DNA of 19,602 bases, taken from Rickettsiales bacterium. Its GTDB lineage: Bacteria; Pseudomonadota; Alphaproteobacteria; Rickettsiales; UBA998. This document shows positions 6,921 through 14,848 of the stretch, one piece after another; positions within the stretch are counted from its first letter, which is position 1, and each line of letters opens with the position of its first letter. Under the pieces are notes generated by a model. It did not search any database and was not told the DNA's origin. It worked only from the letters and a program-made list of their open reading frames with translations. Position numbers and translations under genes: made by a program. The stretch covers positions 1 through 19,602 of the forward strand of contig JAIEPI010000185.1 in assembly GCA_019749855.1 (NCBI GenBank), given 5' to 3'.

Positions 6921-7979
6921 CTAGAGGGGCATTTGTTGGGTCAGGCAATGCAGCGTACCCAGTCCCCACACCAAATCAACGGCATGAATACCGACCACCT
7001 CGCGCTCGGGGAAACATTCGGCCAGTATGCTCAGTGCCACACGGTCGGCTGGATCATTAAAGGTAGGCACCAGCACATATTGGTTGGTAATGAGAAAGTT
7101 GGCATAGCTGGCAGGCAGGCGGTGTCCTTCAAAAAATAACGGGCGCGGCATGGGCAATTCAATGACGGTGAGGCGTGTGCCATCCTGATCGGTGGCATTT
7201 TTGAGGCGCGCCAAATTCACTTGCAACAAAGCATAATTAGCATCACCCGGATCTTTTTCCACCGCACACACCACCGTGGTGGGATTCACAAAGCGCGCAA
7301 TATCATCGACATGGCCATGCGTATCATCGCCAATGATGCCTTTTTCTAACCAGATCACATGCTTCGCGCCGAGCCAGTAGGCAAAACACGCCTCATAGTC
7401 CTGCCGAGTAAAGCCCGCATTACGAACCTGTATGTCGGGTGACAGCAAACATTCCTCAGTGGTGATGAGTGTGCCCGCACCATTCACATCAATGGCTCCG
7501 CCCTCCAGCACCAGACGCTTGGTTTTTTGATGCAGGGGCCAGTGTGGTTGCACGCGCTCGATATTCAGTAAATCACAAAGCCCTTCCGGTACGGCATTGT
7601 CTTTTTGCCAGTTGCTGTATTTAGCCCACGCATTGAAACGCCAGTCCAGCGCCACCAGTGCTTTCGTGTCACCGCGATGGACAAAGATCGGCCCGCAATC
7701 CCGAAGCCAGCCGCGATTGGTGGGCTGCATGACGATATCCACACGACTGAGATCAATGCCGACATCTTCCAGCGCATCCACGGCCTCACGACGGCGAACT
7801 TCGTCCTTCACGAGCAGACCCACGCGTTGTGAATAAGAGATATAGCGAATCATCTCGGCAAATGCCCAGGGCACCGGCCCAAATTTCCCCGGCCAGTCAG
7901 CACGGTTATGCGGCCAGCCCAGCCAGATCATCGATTGTTTCTCCCATTCGGCGGGCATGCGATAGATGGTGTCGGGCAT
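6921..7979 (-). CDS. aguA: Agmatine deiminase AguA
   Basis: 352 residues, a member of the guanidino-group-modifying (peptidylarginine deiminase-like) fold. It hydrolyses agmatine to N-carbamoylputrescine and ammonia. Conserved features in order are MPAEWEKQSMIWLGWP at the N-terminus, WLRDCGPIFV, LEGGAIDVNG, DDTHGHVDDIARF with the catalytic His, and C-terminal DLVWGLGTLHCLTQQ with nucleophile C345. AAAGGT lies about six bases before ATG 7979. It is downstream of aguB on the same strand with a 78-base gap holding only a short CCCGA/TCGGG hairpin. The pair therefore carries out the last two steps from agmatine to putrescine. Arginine decarboxylase is not in the window. Confidence 0.96.
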   Translation of the reverse strand: MPDTIYRMPAEWEKQSMIWLGWPHNRADWPGKFGPVPWAFAEMIRYISYSQRVGLLVKDEVRRREAVDALEDVGIDLSRVDIVMQPTNRGWLRDCGPIFVHRGDTKALVALDWRFNAWAKYSNWQKDNAVPEGLCDLLNIERVQPHWPLHQKTKRLVLEGGAIDVNGAGTLITTEECLLSPDIQVRNAGFTRQDYEACFAYWLGAKHVIWLEKGIIGDDTHGHVDDIARFVNPTTVVCAVEKDPGDANYALLQVNLARLKNATDQDGTRLTVIELPMPRPLFFEGHRLPASYANFLITNQYVLVPTFNDPADRVALSILAECFPEREVVGIHAVDLVWGLGTLHCLTQQMPL

Positions 7980-8057
7980 GGTGAACCTTTTATGTCTGTC
8001 AGCCCCGAGTGGTTCGGGATTTAGCGTTTAGCATCCGCCCGTGAACATGGCCTCGGA

Positions 8058-8945
8058 TTAACTGCCGAAACGCTGCGTAATGCCACCGTAAGCATCAATG
8101 CGGCGATCACGCAGGAACGGCCAGTTACGACGTGTATCTTCGGTAATTTTTGGATCGCAGGTGATCTTTAGCAATGCTTCATTTCGCTCATCACCCTCGG
8201 CTAACATGCGTCCAAACGGATCGGCGATGAAGGAGCGCCCCCAGAATTCCAGCCCAGCCGTACCGGGCAACTGTTCAAAGCCCACACGATTGACCGAGGC
8301 GACATACACTCCATTGGCAATGGCATGCGCACGTTGCGCGGTTTGCCATGCGTCGCGCTGTGCTTCGCCGAATTCTGCTTTCTCCGCCGGATGCCAGCCA
8401 ATGGCGGTGGGATAAAACAACACCTGCGCGCCGTCCAGCGCGGTGAGGCGTGCGGCTTCAGGATACCATTGATCCCAGCACACCAGCACACCAATGCGCG
8501 CGTGTTTCGTGGCAAAGGCGCGAAAGCCGGTATCACCCGGCGTAAAATAGTATTTCTCATAAAACAGCGGATCGTGCGGAATATGCATTTTACGGTAAAT
8601 TCCGGCAATGCTGCCATCCGCATCAATAATGACAGCGGTATTGTGATAAAGGCCTGCCGCGCGTTTCTCAAACACAGATGCGACGATGACCATATTATGC
8701 TTTTTCGCAATGGGGCACAGCGCCTCCGTTGACGGGCCCGGGATGGTCTCCGCCAGATCAAAAATCGCGGCATCGTGGGTCTGACAAAAATACTCGCTCT
8801 TAAACAGTTCCGGCAGGCAGGCAATCTGCACACCCTGACGACCGGCATCTTCCAGCAAATCGCAGGCATGCGCTAAATTGGCGGCTGGATTGCCGCTATG
8901 CATTTGCATCTGGATCAGGCCGATGGTGAAGGCGGTATTTTGCAT
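8058..8945 (-). CDS. aguB: N-carbamoylputrescine amidase AguB
   Basis: 295 residues, a nitrilase-superfamily amidohydrolase. It hydrolyses N-carbamoylputrescine to putrescine, CO2 and ammonia. The Glu-Lys-Cys triad is clear: E46 in CLPELFKSEYF, K119 in YRKMHIP and C156 in VCWDQWYPEAAR. The segments HIPHDPLFYEKYYFTPGD and FYPTAIGWHP, and the size, match AguB rather than other nitrilase branches. Pairing with aguA just downstream supports the substrate. On the minus strand a weak promoter (TTGCAA, 17 bases, TAGTTT) may lie about 45-85 bases upstream of ATG 8945, in the 154-base gap after the TerC gene. Confidence 0.96.
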   Translation of the reverse strand: MQNTAFTIGLIQMQMHSGNPAANLAHACDLLEDAGRQGVQIACLPELFKSEYFCQTHDAAIFDLAETIPGPSTEALCPIAKKHNMVIVASVFEKRAAGLYHNTAVIIDADGSIAGIYRKMHIPHDPLFYEKYYFTPGDTGFRAFATKHARIGVLVCWDQWYPEAARLTALDGAQVLFYPTAIGWHPAEKAEFGEAQRDAWQTAQRAHAIANGVYVASVNRVGFEQLPGTAGLEFWGRSFIADPFGRMLAEGDERNEALLKITCDPKITEDTRRNWPFLRDRRIDAYGGITQRFGS

Positions 8946-9099
8946 CTTAAGGCACTATGTAAATGAGAATATTGAAAGGCGGCGCGAAACTAGCATGCTA
9001 CATGAAAGATTGCAATCTTGAGCACGTTATGGCTTGCCTGGCACGTTTGAGCGGCAACCAACAGCATTTTTTATCAGTCAAACGGTGGCAGTTTAAAGG

Positions 9100-9747
9100 C
9101 TACTTTTCCAGATAAGGCATCATGACGGGCTCCACCTGATGCCAGCCCTCCCACATCATATGCAGGGCGACATAGAAAATAACGCCCAGTCCCAGCCAGG
9201 CGATCCATCGATGCTTACCCAGCAAGCGGGCAATCAGTGTGGCGGCCACGCCCATTAATACGACGGAAATCGACAGGCCGACCACCATGACCCACAGATG
9301 CTCGCGTGCGGCTCCGGCAACAGCCAGCACATTATCAAGGCTCATCGACACATCGGCGACAAGGATCTGTATCACCGCGTCTTTGAGGCTCTTTTTTGGT
9401 GTGCCACTTATTTTTGTTTCTTCAAGGGCGGCAAGTCCTGCCTCCTCCTCCGCGTGCGAGCCTTTTTGTAGCTCACGAAACATTTTCCAGCATACCCACA
9501 ACAGTAGCACACCACCGGCAAGCACTAAACCGACAATGCTGAGGAGCTGTGTGGTAATAGTAGCAAATATAATACGCAGCACGGTTGCGGCCGCGATACC
9601 CCAGAAAATGGCTTTGCGGCGTTGTTCTTTGGGCAACCCAGCCGCGGCCATGCCGACGACAATGGCATTGTCTCCTGCCAGCACAATGTCAATGAAGAGT
9701 ACCTGACCCAGCGCGATGAGTTCAGGCATCCATGCGTCTAACATCAT
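9100..9747 (-). CDS. TerC/YjbE-family integral membrane protein
   Basis: 215 residues from ATG 9747. GGAAG lies eight bases upstream and the conserved sequence begins a few residues in. A frame extension to 9819 would add 24 unconserved residues. The protein is almost entirely transmembrane helices with a charged loop around residues 90-115 (HAEEEAGLAALEETK). The two TerC signatures are visible: DIVLAGDNAIVVG in the first helix and LVADVSMSLDNVLAVAGAA after the loop. Their acidic residues probably bind a metal. YjbE-type TerC proteins are linked to Mn2+ homeostasis and are often behind a yybP-ykoY riboswitch, which I could not find upstream. A perfect TTGACA lies on the minus strand at 9832-9837, but no good -10 follows. 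The exact substrate is inferred. Confidence 0.85.
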   Translation of the reverse strand: MMLDAWMPELIALGQVLFIDIVLAGDNAIVVGMAAAGLPKEQRRKAIFWGIAAATVLRIIFATITTQLLSIVGLVLAGGVLLLWVCWKMFRELQKGSHAEEEAGLAALEETKISGTPKKSLKDAVIQILVADVSMSLDNVLAVAGAAREHLWVMVVGLSISVVLMGVAATLIARLLGKHRWIAWLGLGVIFYVALHMMWEGWHQVEPVMMPYLEK

Positions 9748-9888
9748 ACGATTCGCTTCCGGTGATTTTTTCAGAAAGACTGAAAATTTATATGCTAATA
9801 GAAGGTTACTTATTGGCAATCCTCTAAGATTGTCAAAGTTTATCTCATATTCTCTTACGCGCTTTAAACCTTTATCGGTTCACGGCTG

Positions 9889-10023
9889 TTACGCAACACA
9901 TGGCATCGCTGAATGGCCTGAAACAATTCCCACTGCCATGAATGGCTTGGTCGGGAAACTATCCATCCCTGCGTCTAATGAACGATCTCGACATTCGACA
10001 ACCGCATCAGAAGCAACGCGCAC
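9889..10023 (-). pseudogene. Possible decayed receiver (REC) domain fragment
   Basis: A 44-codon minus-strand frame translates to a segment containing SDAVVECRDRSLDAGMDSF followed by PTKPF. This closely follows the end of receiver domains from hybrid histidine kinases, where the pattern is TA-NA....DR..CL.AGMDDYL.KP. An in-frame TAG directly precedes the fragment. The domain's upstream part (phospho-Asp, MPxMDG) is not intact, although a WDG occurs about 40 codons upstream. After KPF the sequence no longer resembles a receiver domain. The likely reading is a relic of a two-component gene. It could also be chance similarity over about 20 residues. Confidence 0.4.
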
Positions 10024-10093
10024 CTATTGTTTTTTTGCCACAAACGGCAGAAATAAAATTAATCGATTTGCTCGCTCCTTAAGACTCTCTTTT

Positions 10094-10134
10094 TGCATTT
10101 ATTAATGCAGGCGCGGGAGATCAGTAAACGCGCC
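10094..10134. repeat. Two abutting perfect hairpins
   Basis: TGCATT-TATT-AATGCA (10094-10109) is followed without a gap by GGCGCG-N13-CGCGCC (10110-10134). Neither has a T-tract in the right place for termination on either strand. They could stack coaxially in RNA or serve as protein sites. Function unknown. Confidence 0.5.
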
Positions 10135-10281
10135 ATCCCAATCATTAAGGCTAAGAAACCAAGAAAATACTTAATAAAATTAAGGGGTAATTGCCATTTA
10201 GTTTAAATATTTCTTTATGTTTCGTTAACCAGTTGCGCGCAGTCTGAAGTGGTAAGCGCAATACAGGATTGGCGATTTTAC

Positions 10282-10300
10282 TTACAGTAATAATCTGTAA
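10282..10300. promoter_or_regulatory. Dyad TTACAG-N7-CTGTAA before the epimerase gene
   Basis: A perfect six-base-arm inverted repeat ending 23 bases before ATG 10324 and about 11 bases before the AAGGAA ribosome binding site. It could be an operator or a leader hairpin affecting translation. It has the same 6-7-6 geometry as the dyad at 3814-3832 but a different sequence. Confidence 0.4.
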
Positions 10301-10323
10301 AACAACAAAAAAAGGAAATAAAC

Positions 10324-12165
10324 ATGCAGACCGCAATTTATAATGTAAAGGATTTCGGCGCTAAGGGTGATGGCAAAACAATTGATACCAGCGCTATCCA
10401 AAAAGCTTTGGACGCCGCCTATCATGCGGGGGGCGGTACCGTGATTATTCCTGAGGGTACCTATGTGGTCACCGGCGGTGCCACGGCGGCGGATGGCGCG
10501 CTCAAAGTGCGCAGTAATGTGACGATTGAAGGCGAGGGCATGGGCCAGACCATTATCAAGCTGGCCGATCAGTGGAATCAGAAAGTGACGGGCATTATCC
10601 GCACGCCTTCCGGTGGCGATCAGGAGCATGATATTGTGATCCGTAACCTGACGATTGACGGAAATAAAGCCAACAACACAAACCCTAAAGCGGAGGTCGA
10701 TGGTTTCTTTGCCGGAGTGACGCCACTTAGCCCTAAATACGATTACAATATTTCGATTGATCGCGTGGAAGTGATGAACACCTCACGCTACGGATTTGAT
10801 CCACATGAGCAGATCAAAAACCTATCGATTACCAACAGCGTGGCACATGGTAACAAAGACGGGTTCACTATTGATTACATTAGCAATAGCGTGTTTGAAA
10901 ATAACGTCTCCTACAATAACTCGCGCCACGGATTCAATGTAGTGACGAGTTCGCATGATAATGTGCTGCGCAATAACGTGGCCTATAATAATGGCGGTAG
11001 TGGCTTTGTGACACAGCGCGGCAGTGATGATCGTCCATTAAACGCAAACATCGTGTTTGAAGGCAACACCGCCTACGGTAATGGCGAGCACGGCATTCTG
11101 GTAAAGCTAAGCGAAGACACAATTGTTCGTAACAATGAAGTCTATGATAACCAGAAAACGGGGATTACCATTGAAGGCTCACGCGGTAGTGTGGTGGAGG
11201 GTAATCTGGTCTATAATAATTCACAGGCGGGCGATGGTCAGTATTCGCAGGTAGAGATTGACCGTTATGATGACCGACTCGGTGCAACAAAAGGCTATTT
11301 TGATTCCACCGATAATGTGATTCGTGCCAATGTGATTTATAGTAATGATGCACAACGTGCGGATCACTCGATTCGTGAAGAAGACGCGACCTCGCGCAAT
11401 AATGACATCATTGGCAATCTCACCTATGGCGCTAAAAACGGTGAAATCAGCGTTGTTAATGCGGAGGTGGTCACCTCCACGCTCAATCCAGCGCAATTGT
11501 CAGCAGAGGCGTTTCTCGGATGGAGTAAAACAACACAAGGATATGTTTCACATGATGCGCCAGATTCCGGTTTATGGAGTGTTGGTAATCTTCTGCCAAC
11601 CAATGTGACACGTCAGGGAACGGATGGTGACAACACATTGGCAGGCACGGGCGGGGATGATGTGATCAATGCACGGGCAGGGGATGATACCGTGAGTGGG
11701 GGTGTCGGGCAGGACGTTATTTTCGGTGGCTCCGGCAAGGACCGTATCAATGGCAATGACGGCAATGATACGCTGCACGGTGGATCGGGGCTTGATTATC
11801 TGTCGGGTGATGCGGGTCATGACCTTCTATATGGTGGCACCAGTATGGACACGTTGAGCGGTGATAGCGGCAATGATACGTTGGTCGGCGGTGATGGTTC
11901 TGATCAATTAATCGGAGGCAGCGGCAATGATGTGTTTGTCTATGGGCGTGGCAGTGACCGTGACACGATTGTGGATTTTATGAAGGGCGAGGACGTGATC
12001 GACATTACCAATTACGGGTTTACCAGCGTCGGAGTCTTGCTGGCGCAAACCATCCAAACGGACGTCAATGGCCGCTTGGAGATTAACTTTGGTGATGGCG
12101 ATGTGCTGCGTGTTGCCGGACTGACGACGGCAGACCTCACTAATGACGATTATTTTCTGATTTAG
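10324..12165 (+). CDS. Secreted mannuronan C5-epimerase, AlgE type (A module + RTX module)
   Basis: 613 residues. Residues 1-400 form the right-handed beta-helix A module of AlgE-type epimerases, which convert D-mannuronate to L-guluronate in alginate polymer outside the cell. It starts YNVKDFGAKGDG and contains VTIEGEGMGQTIIKL, LTIDGNKANNT and the catalytic YGFDPHEQ. The expected catalytic residues are Y156, D159, H161 and D184 (in FTIDY). Residues 432-539 are twelve RTX nonapeptides, followed by an uncleaved C-terminal type I secretion region (VFVYGRGSDRDTIVDF). No signal peptide is present, as expected. The architecture resembles Azotobacter AlgE4 (one A, one R module). AAGGAA lies six bases before ATG 10324. 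No alginate synthesis or TolC/HlyBD-type genes are adjacent. A poly-mannuronate lyase activity, seen in some AlgE relatives, cannot be excluded. Confidence 0.9.
   Translation: MQTAIYNVKDFGAKGDGKTIDTSAIQKALDAAYHAGGGTVIIPEGTYVVTGGATAADGALKVRSNVTIEGEGMGQTIIKLADQWNQKVTGIIRTPSGGDQEHDIVIRNLTIDGNKANNTNPKAEVDGFFAGVTPLSPKYDYNISIDRVEVMNTSRYGFDPHEQIKNLSITNSVAHGNKDGFTIDYISNSVFENNVSYNNSRHGFNVVTSSHDNVLRNNVAYNNGGSGFVTQRGSDDRPLNANIVFEGNTAYGNGEHGILVKLSEDTIVRNNEVYDNQKTGITIEGSRGSVVEGNLVYNNSQAGDGQYSQVEIDRYDDRLGATKGYFDSTDNVIRANVIYSNDAQRADHSIREEDATSRNNDIIGNLTYGAKNGEISVVNAEVVTSTLNPAQLSAEAFLGWSKTTQGYVSHDAPDSGLWSVGNLLPTNVTRQGTDGDNTLAGTGGDDVINARAGDDTVSGGVGQDVIFGGSGKDRINGNDGNDTLHGGSGLDYLSGDAGHDLLYGGTSMDTLSGDSGNDTLVGGDGSDQLIGGSGNDVFVYGRGSDRDTIVDFMKGEDVIDITNYGFTSVGVLLAQTIQTDVNGRLEINFGDGDVLRVAGLTTADLTNDDYFLI
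11617..11940 (+). repeat. RTX nonapeptide repeat array (12 units) within the epimerase
   Basis: Twelve consecutive nine-codon units of the GGxGxDxLx type (for example GGSGKDRIN, GNDGNDTLH, GGSGNDVFV), encoding residues 432-539. In RTX proteins these bind Ca2+ and fold into a parallel beta-roll after type I secretion. The units have diverged at DNA level, so the array looks old rather than recently amplified. Confidence 0.92.
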
Positions 12166-12186
12166 ACTTTCTGGCACCATGTTAAA

Positions 12187-12215
12187 AAAGGGTGGGCATG
12201 GTTAGCCCACCCTTT
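12187..12215. terminator. Bidirectional intrinsic terminator
   Basis: A perfect eleven-base stem, AAAGGGTGGGC (12187-12197) with GCCCACCCTTT (12205-12215), and a seven-base loop. On the minus strand six Ts end the hairpin, so it is strongest for the OB-fold gene; it also serves the converging epimerase gene 22 bases after its stop. Confidence 0.9.
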
Positions 12216-12239
12216 ATGATGCCGCCAGTGGCGCCGCAG

Positions 12240-12626
12240 TTATTGTGGCTTTACCGAGCTGGATTTCGTAATTTCAGCATGCTCAATGGTTCGTTTTCCC
12301 CATGAGCTTCCTACATCCCCTATGATGGTTACTGTTTGACCTTTCTCGATGTTCACCACATCAGCCGTCTGAATGTTAATGCTGCCGGTGCTGTCAGAGA
12401 GAACAAACTCTTTGTCATCATCAATTTTATCCACGACTCCGCGAAGCGAAACACGCCCTGACTTCGGCAATGCCTTGATGCTGGACATAGTAACCGCCGT
12501 CTGCGTAGAGAGAACTTTGGCGTCGTTGGCGGCGCGATCAAAACCACCATTCAAACGATCGCTGGCCGATGCGGCGCCGGACAACATGGCGATGCCAACA
12601 ATGGTCACTAAATAACGTGCGTGCAT
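12240..12626 (-). CDS. Periplasmic OB-fold (BOF, YgiW/YdeI-like) protein
   Basis: 128 residues. An N-terminal signal peptide (hydrophobic stretch 5-19, predicted cut after ASA at residue 21) is followed by a linker and one bacterial OB-fold, about residues 45-122. The OB-fold core runs VSLRGVVDKIDDDKEFVLSD, then TGSINIQ, GQTVTIIGDV and IEHAEI, the pattern of the BOF family (YgiW, YdeI). Family members are linked to stress tolerance and probably bind small cationic or carbohydrate ligands. Ligand and role here are unknown. AGGAG sits six bases before ATG 12626. It follows acs on the same strand after 129 bases containing two five-base hairpins (12646-12660, 12692-12706), so it may have its own promoter. 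Confidence 0.75.
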   Translation of the reverse strand: MHARYLVTIVGIAMLSGAASASDRLNGGFDRAANDAKVLSTQTAVTMSSIKALPKSGRVSLRGVVDKIDDDKEFVLSDSTGSINIQTADVVNIEKGQTVTIIGDVGSSWGKRTIEHAEITKSSSVKPQ

Positions 12627-12755
12627 AAAAACTCCTAATTGTTTCGGCTGTCATTCAGCCATACAGGTGACACTAAGCAGCGACATCTCAGGAAGCGATA
12701 TGCTTCAGTGGCCACAGTTATCAACACGCAATCAGCATGACAAGGCAATGGATTC

Positions 12756-14741
12756 TCAGCCAAATAGTCGCTGATACTCTGCCATTAACGCTTCCACAGA
12801 TTCAGGATTCAGCAAAGTGGATATATCGCCCAATGCGACAATGCTTTGGACATCGCGTATTTCGCCCCCAGCAATTTTTCGTAGAATGCGGCGCATGATT
12901 TTTCCGGAACGTGTTTTGGGTAACGAAGCTGTTATCTGAATGCGAGCCGGCATGGCCAGCGCCCCGATCTCGTGGCGCACCCACAGGCGTAATTCCTGTT
13001 GCAGCGCGCTCAGTGCCGCTTCACTCATTCCTTCCTTATGCGGCATCAGCACCACATAGGCATGAATATCTTCCCCCTTAATGTCATGCGCAAAGCCAAC
13101 CACCGCCGCTTCACTGACAGCCGGATGCGCCACCAGCGCTGACTCAACTTCAGCGGTTCCAATGCGGTGGCCGGAGACGTTGATTACATCATCCATGCGG
13201 CCTAACAGCCAGTAGTCGCCCTCGGCATCACGCGCTGCCGCGTCACCGGAAAAGTAATAGCCCGGATAGGGACGAAAATAGGTGTCAACATATCGTGCAT
13301 GGTCGCCCCAGATGGTACGCGCCTGAGCTGGCCAGCTTTGCGCGATACACAGCGCACCCTGCGCTTCGCCGCCGAATACACTGCCACTGGCTGGATCAAG
13401 CAGAGCGGGGACCACACCAAAAAAAGGCTGCGTGGCGGAGCCTGGTTTTAAGGGGGTGGCCCCGGGGAGTGGGGTAATCATATGGCCACCGGTTTCGGTC
13501 TGCCACCAGGTATCGACCACACGGCAATGCCCCCCGCCCACCTGTTGGTCATACCATCGCCAGACTTCAGGGTTGATTGGCTCGCCAACCGACCCTAAAA
13601 CGCGCAGTGAACGCCGCGAACTATGCTTTAACCATGCATCTCCTTCGCGCATCAGCATGCGTAATGCGGTCGGTGCGGTGTAGAACTGTGTGACCTGATG
13701 TTGATCAATAATCTCCCAGCAGCGCGCCGCTGTGGGATAAGTGGGAACGCCTTCAAACATCACCGTTGTCGTACCCGATGCTAACGGCCCATACACAAGG
13801 TAGCTATGTCCGGTAATCCAGCCAATATCAGCGGTGCACCAATAGACATCGCCAGCCCGCGTATCAAACACCGCCTGAAAGGTGGCGGCAGCATAGAGCA
13901 GATAACCAGCACTGGTATGTAAGAGCCCTTTCGGGCTGCCGGTCGAGCCAGACGTATAGAGAATGAACAGGGGATGCTCAGATGAAAAAGCGGGCGCCTC
14001 GCATTGATCACTGCAGTCGGCCTCCAGTGCATGCCACCATTGATCGCGCTCAGCTTGCCAGTTAATCTCGTGCTCAGTGTGCTGAACGACAATCACGCAG
14101 GTCACGGAGGTGCCCTCCAGTGCCTCATCGACATTGGCTTTCAGCGCAATCTGTTTGCCGCCGCGCACACCGGCATCCGCGGTGATAATGACGCGGGAGC
14201 CGGCATCACGCAGTCGGCCGCGCAGTGCTTCCGGCGAGAACCCACCAAACACCACGGAATGAATCGCACCGATGCGCGCGCAGGCGAGCATAGCGATCAC
14301 CGCTTCAGGAATCATCGGCAGATAGATGGTCACTGTATCGCCTGCGGTGACGCCGAGCTTAAGTAACATATTGGCGGCGCGGCATACGCGCTGGTGCAGA
14401 CGGCGATAGGTGATGGCGTGCGCTGGCTGATCCGGTGCGTCCGGAATCCACAAAAGTGCCGTCTGCTCAGCGCGCTCCTTCAAGTGGCGATCCAGGCAAT
14501 TCACCGAGACGTTGAGTGTGCCACCTTCAAACCAGCGTACCGGAATCTCGGGCGTCTCAAACGAGGCCTGCATCACACGCTGCCAGGGATGCATCCAGTC
14601 AAGCAAGCGATGCGCTTCCTCGCCCCAGAATGTCTCAGGGTCATGCACACTGAGCGCGTAGAGTCGCTGGTAATCCGCTAGATTATAGCGGGCTTTGTCA
14701 GCGAGTTCAGGCGGGACACTGAGAGATGATGTTGATTGCAT
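12756..14741 (-). CDS. acsA: Acetyl-CoA synthetase
   Basis: 661 residues from ATG 14741; a longer frame to a TTG at 14777 is less likely, and neither start has a clear SD. This AMP-forming ligase makes acetyl-CoA from acetate, ATP and CoA via acetyl-AMP. Motifs in order are the N-terminal ACAS segment with DPETFWGEEA, the P-loop YTSGSTGSPKG, CTADIGWITGHSY, DTWWQTETGGHM, YYFSGDAA..D..GDYWLLGRMDDVINVSGHR at the hinge, and PKTRSGKIMRR near the C-terminus. Its Lys (K614) is the acetylation site that switches Acs off in other bacteria. It is divergent from a Cache-domain gene with about 100 bases of shared control region. Acetate scavenging is the expected role. Confidence 0.95.
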   Translation of the reverse strand: MQSTSSLSVPPELADKARYNLADYQRLYALSVHDPETFWGEEAHRLLDWMHPWQRVMQASFETPEIPVRWFEGGTLNVSVNCLDRHLKERAEQTALLWIPDAPDQPAHAITYRRLHQRVCRAANMLLKLGVTAGDTVTIYLPMIPEAVIAMLACARIGAIHSVVFGGFSPEALRGRLRDAGSRVIITADAGVRGGKQIALKANVDEALEGTSVTCVIVVQHTEHEINWQAERDQWWHALEADCSDQCEAPAFSSEHPLFILYTSGSTGSPKGLLHTSAGYLLYAAATFQAVFDTRAGDVYWCTADIGWITGHSYLVYGPLASGTTTVMFEGVPTYPTAARCWEIIDQHQVTQFYTAPTALRMLMREGDAWLKHSSRRSLRVLGSVGEPINPEVWRWYDQQVGGGHCRVVDTWWQTETGGHMITPLPGATPLKPGSATQPFFGVVPALLDPASGSVFGGEAQGALCIAQSWPAQARTIWGDHARYVDTYFRPYPGYYFSGDAAARDAEGDYWLLGRMDDVINVSGHRIGTAEVESALVAHPAVSEAAVVGFAHDIKGEDIHAYVVLMPHKEGMSEAALSALQQELRLWVRHEIGALAMPARIQITASLPKTRSGKIMRRILRKIAGGEIRDVQSIVALGDISTLLNPESVEALMAEYQRLFG

Positions 14742-14811
14742 GATATTAACATGAACAGAATTAGAGCCATTTAACAATAAGCTTTCGTAGCCATGTTGGC
14801 TCAGCCGTATG

Positions 14812-14840
14812 TTTACCGAACGGTTAAATCACGCTATAGT
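14812..14840 (+). promoter_or_regulatory. Putative promoter of the Cache-domain gene
   Basis: TTTACC (14812-14817), a 17-base spacer, then TATAGT (14835-14840). The predicted start is near 14847, at or within two bases of the start codon, implying a leaderless mRNA. The GCTATAGTGC context resembles the GCTATAATGC at the putA promoter. Confidence 0.5.
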
Positions 14841-14848
14841 GCCGCGTG

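Larger units (their letters stand above)
9748..10323. other. 576-base AT-rich gene-poor region upstream of the epimerase
   Basis: No intact gene is convincing on either strand. The region contains the TerC gene's 5' flank, a minus-strand receiver-domain-like fragment (9889-10023), two abutting perfect hairpins (10094-10134) and a 6-7-6 dyad (10282-10300) just before the epimerase ribosome binding site. Base composition is more AT-rich than that of the neighbouring genes. It may be an insertion scar accompanying acquisition of the epimerase. Confidence 0.55.

Noticed and set aside
8201..8869. Long minus-strand frame overlapping aguB in another frame (222 codons)
   Set aside because: Arg/Cys-rich shadow of aguB; aguB itself has its catalytic triad and correct length.
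9748..10100. yybP-ykoY (manganese) riboswitch upstream of the TerC/YjbE gene
   Set aside because: I looked for the conserved GGGGAGUAG-like start and paired core on the minus strand and did not see them. A covariance-model search would settle it.
9716..10105. Plus-strand frame of 129 codons across the TerC start and the intergenic region
   Set aside because: No recognisable motif, no ribosome binding site, overlaps the TerC gene start; likely chance.
10151..10336. Minus-strand 61-codon frame with hydrophobic ends upstream of the epimerase
   Set aside because: AT-rich chance frame overlapping the epimerase start; no SD or family similarity.
11617..11940. Tandem DNA repeat array or CRISPR
   Set aside because: The periodicity is 27 bases from RTX nonapeptide codons; units differ in sequence and there are no spacers.
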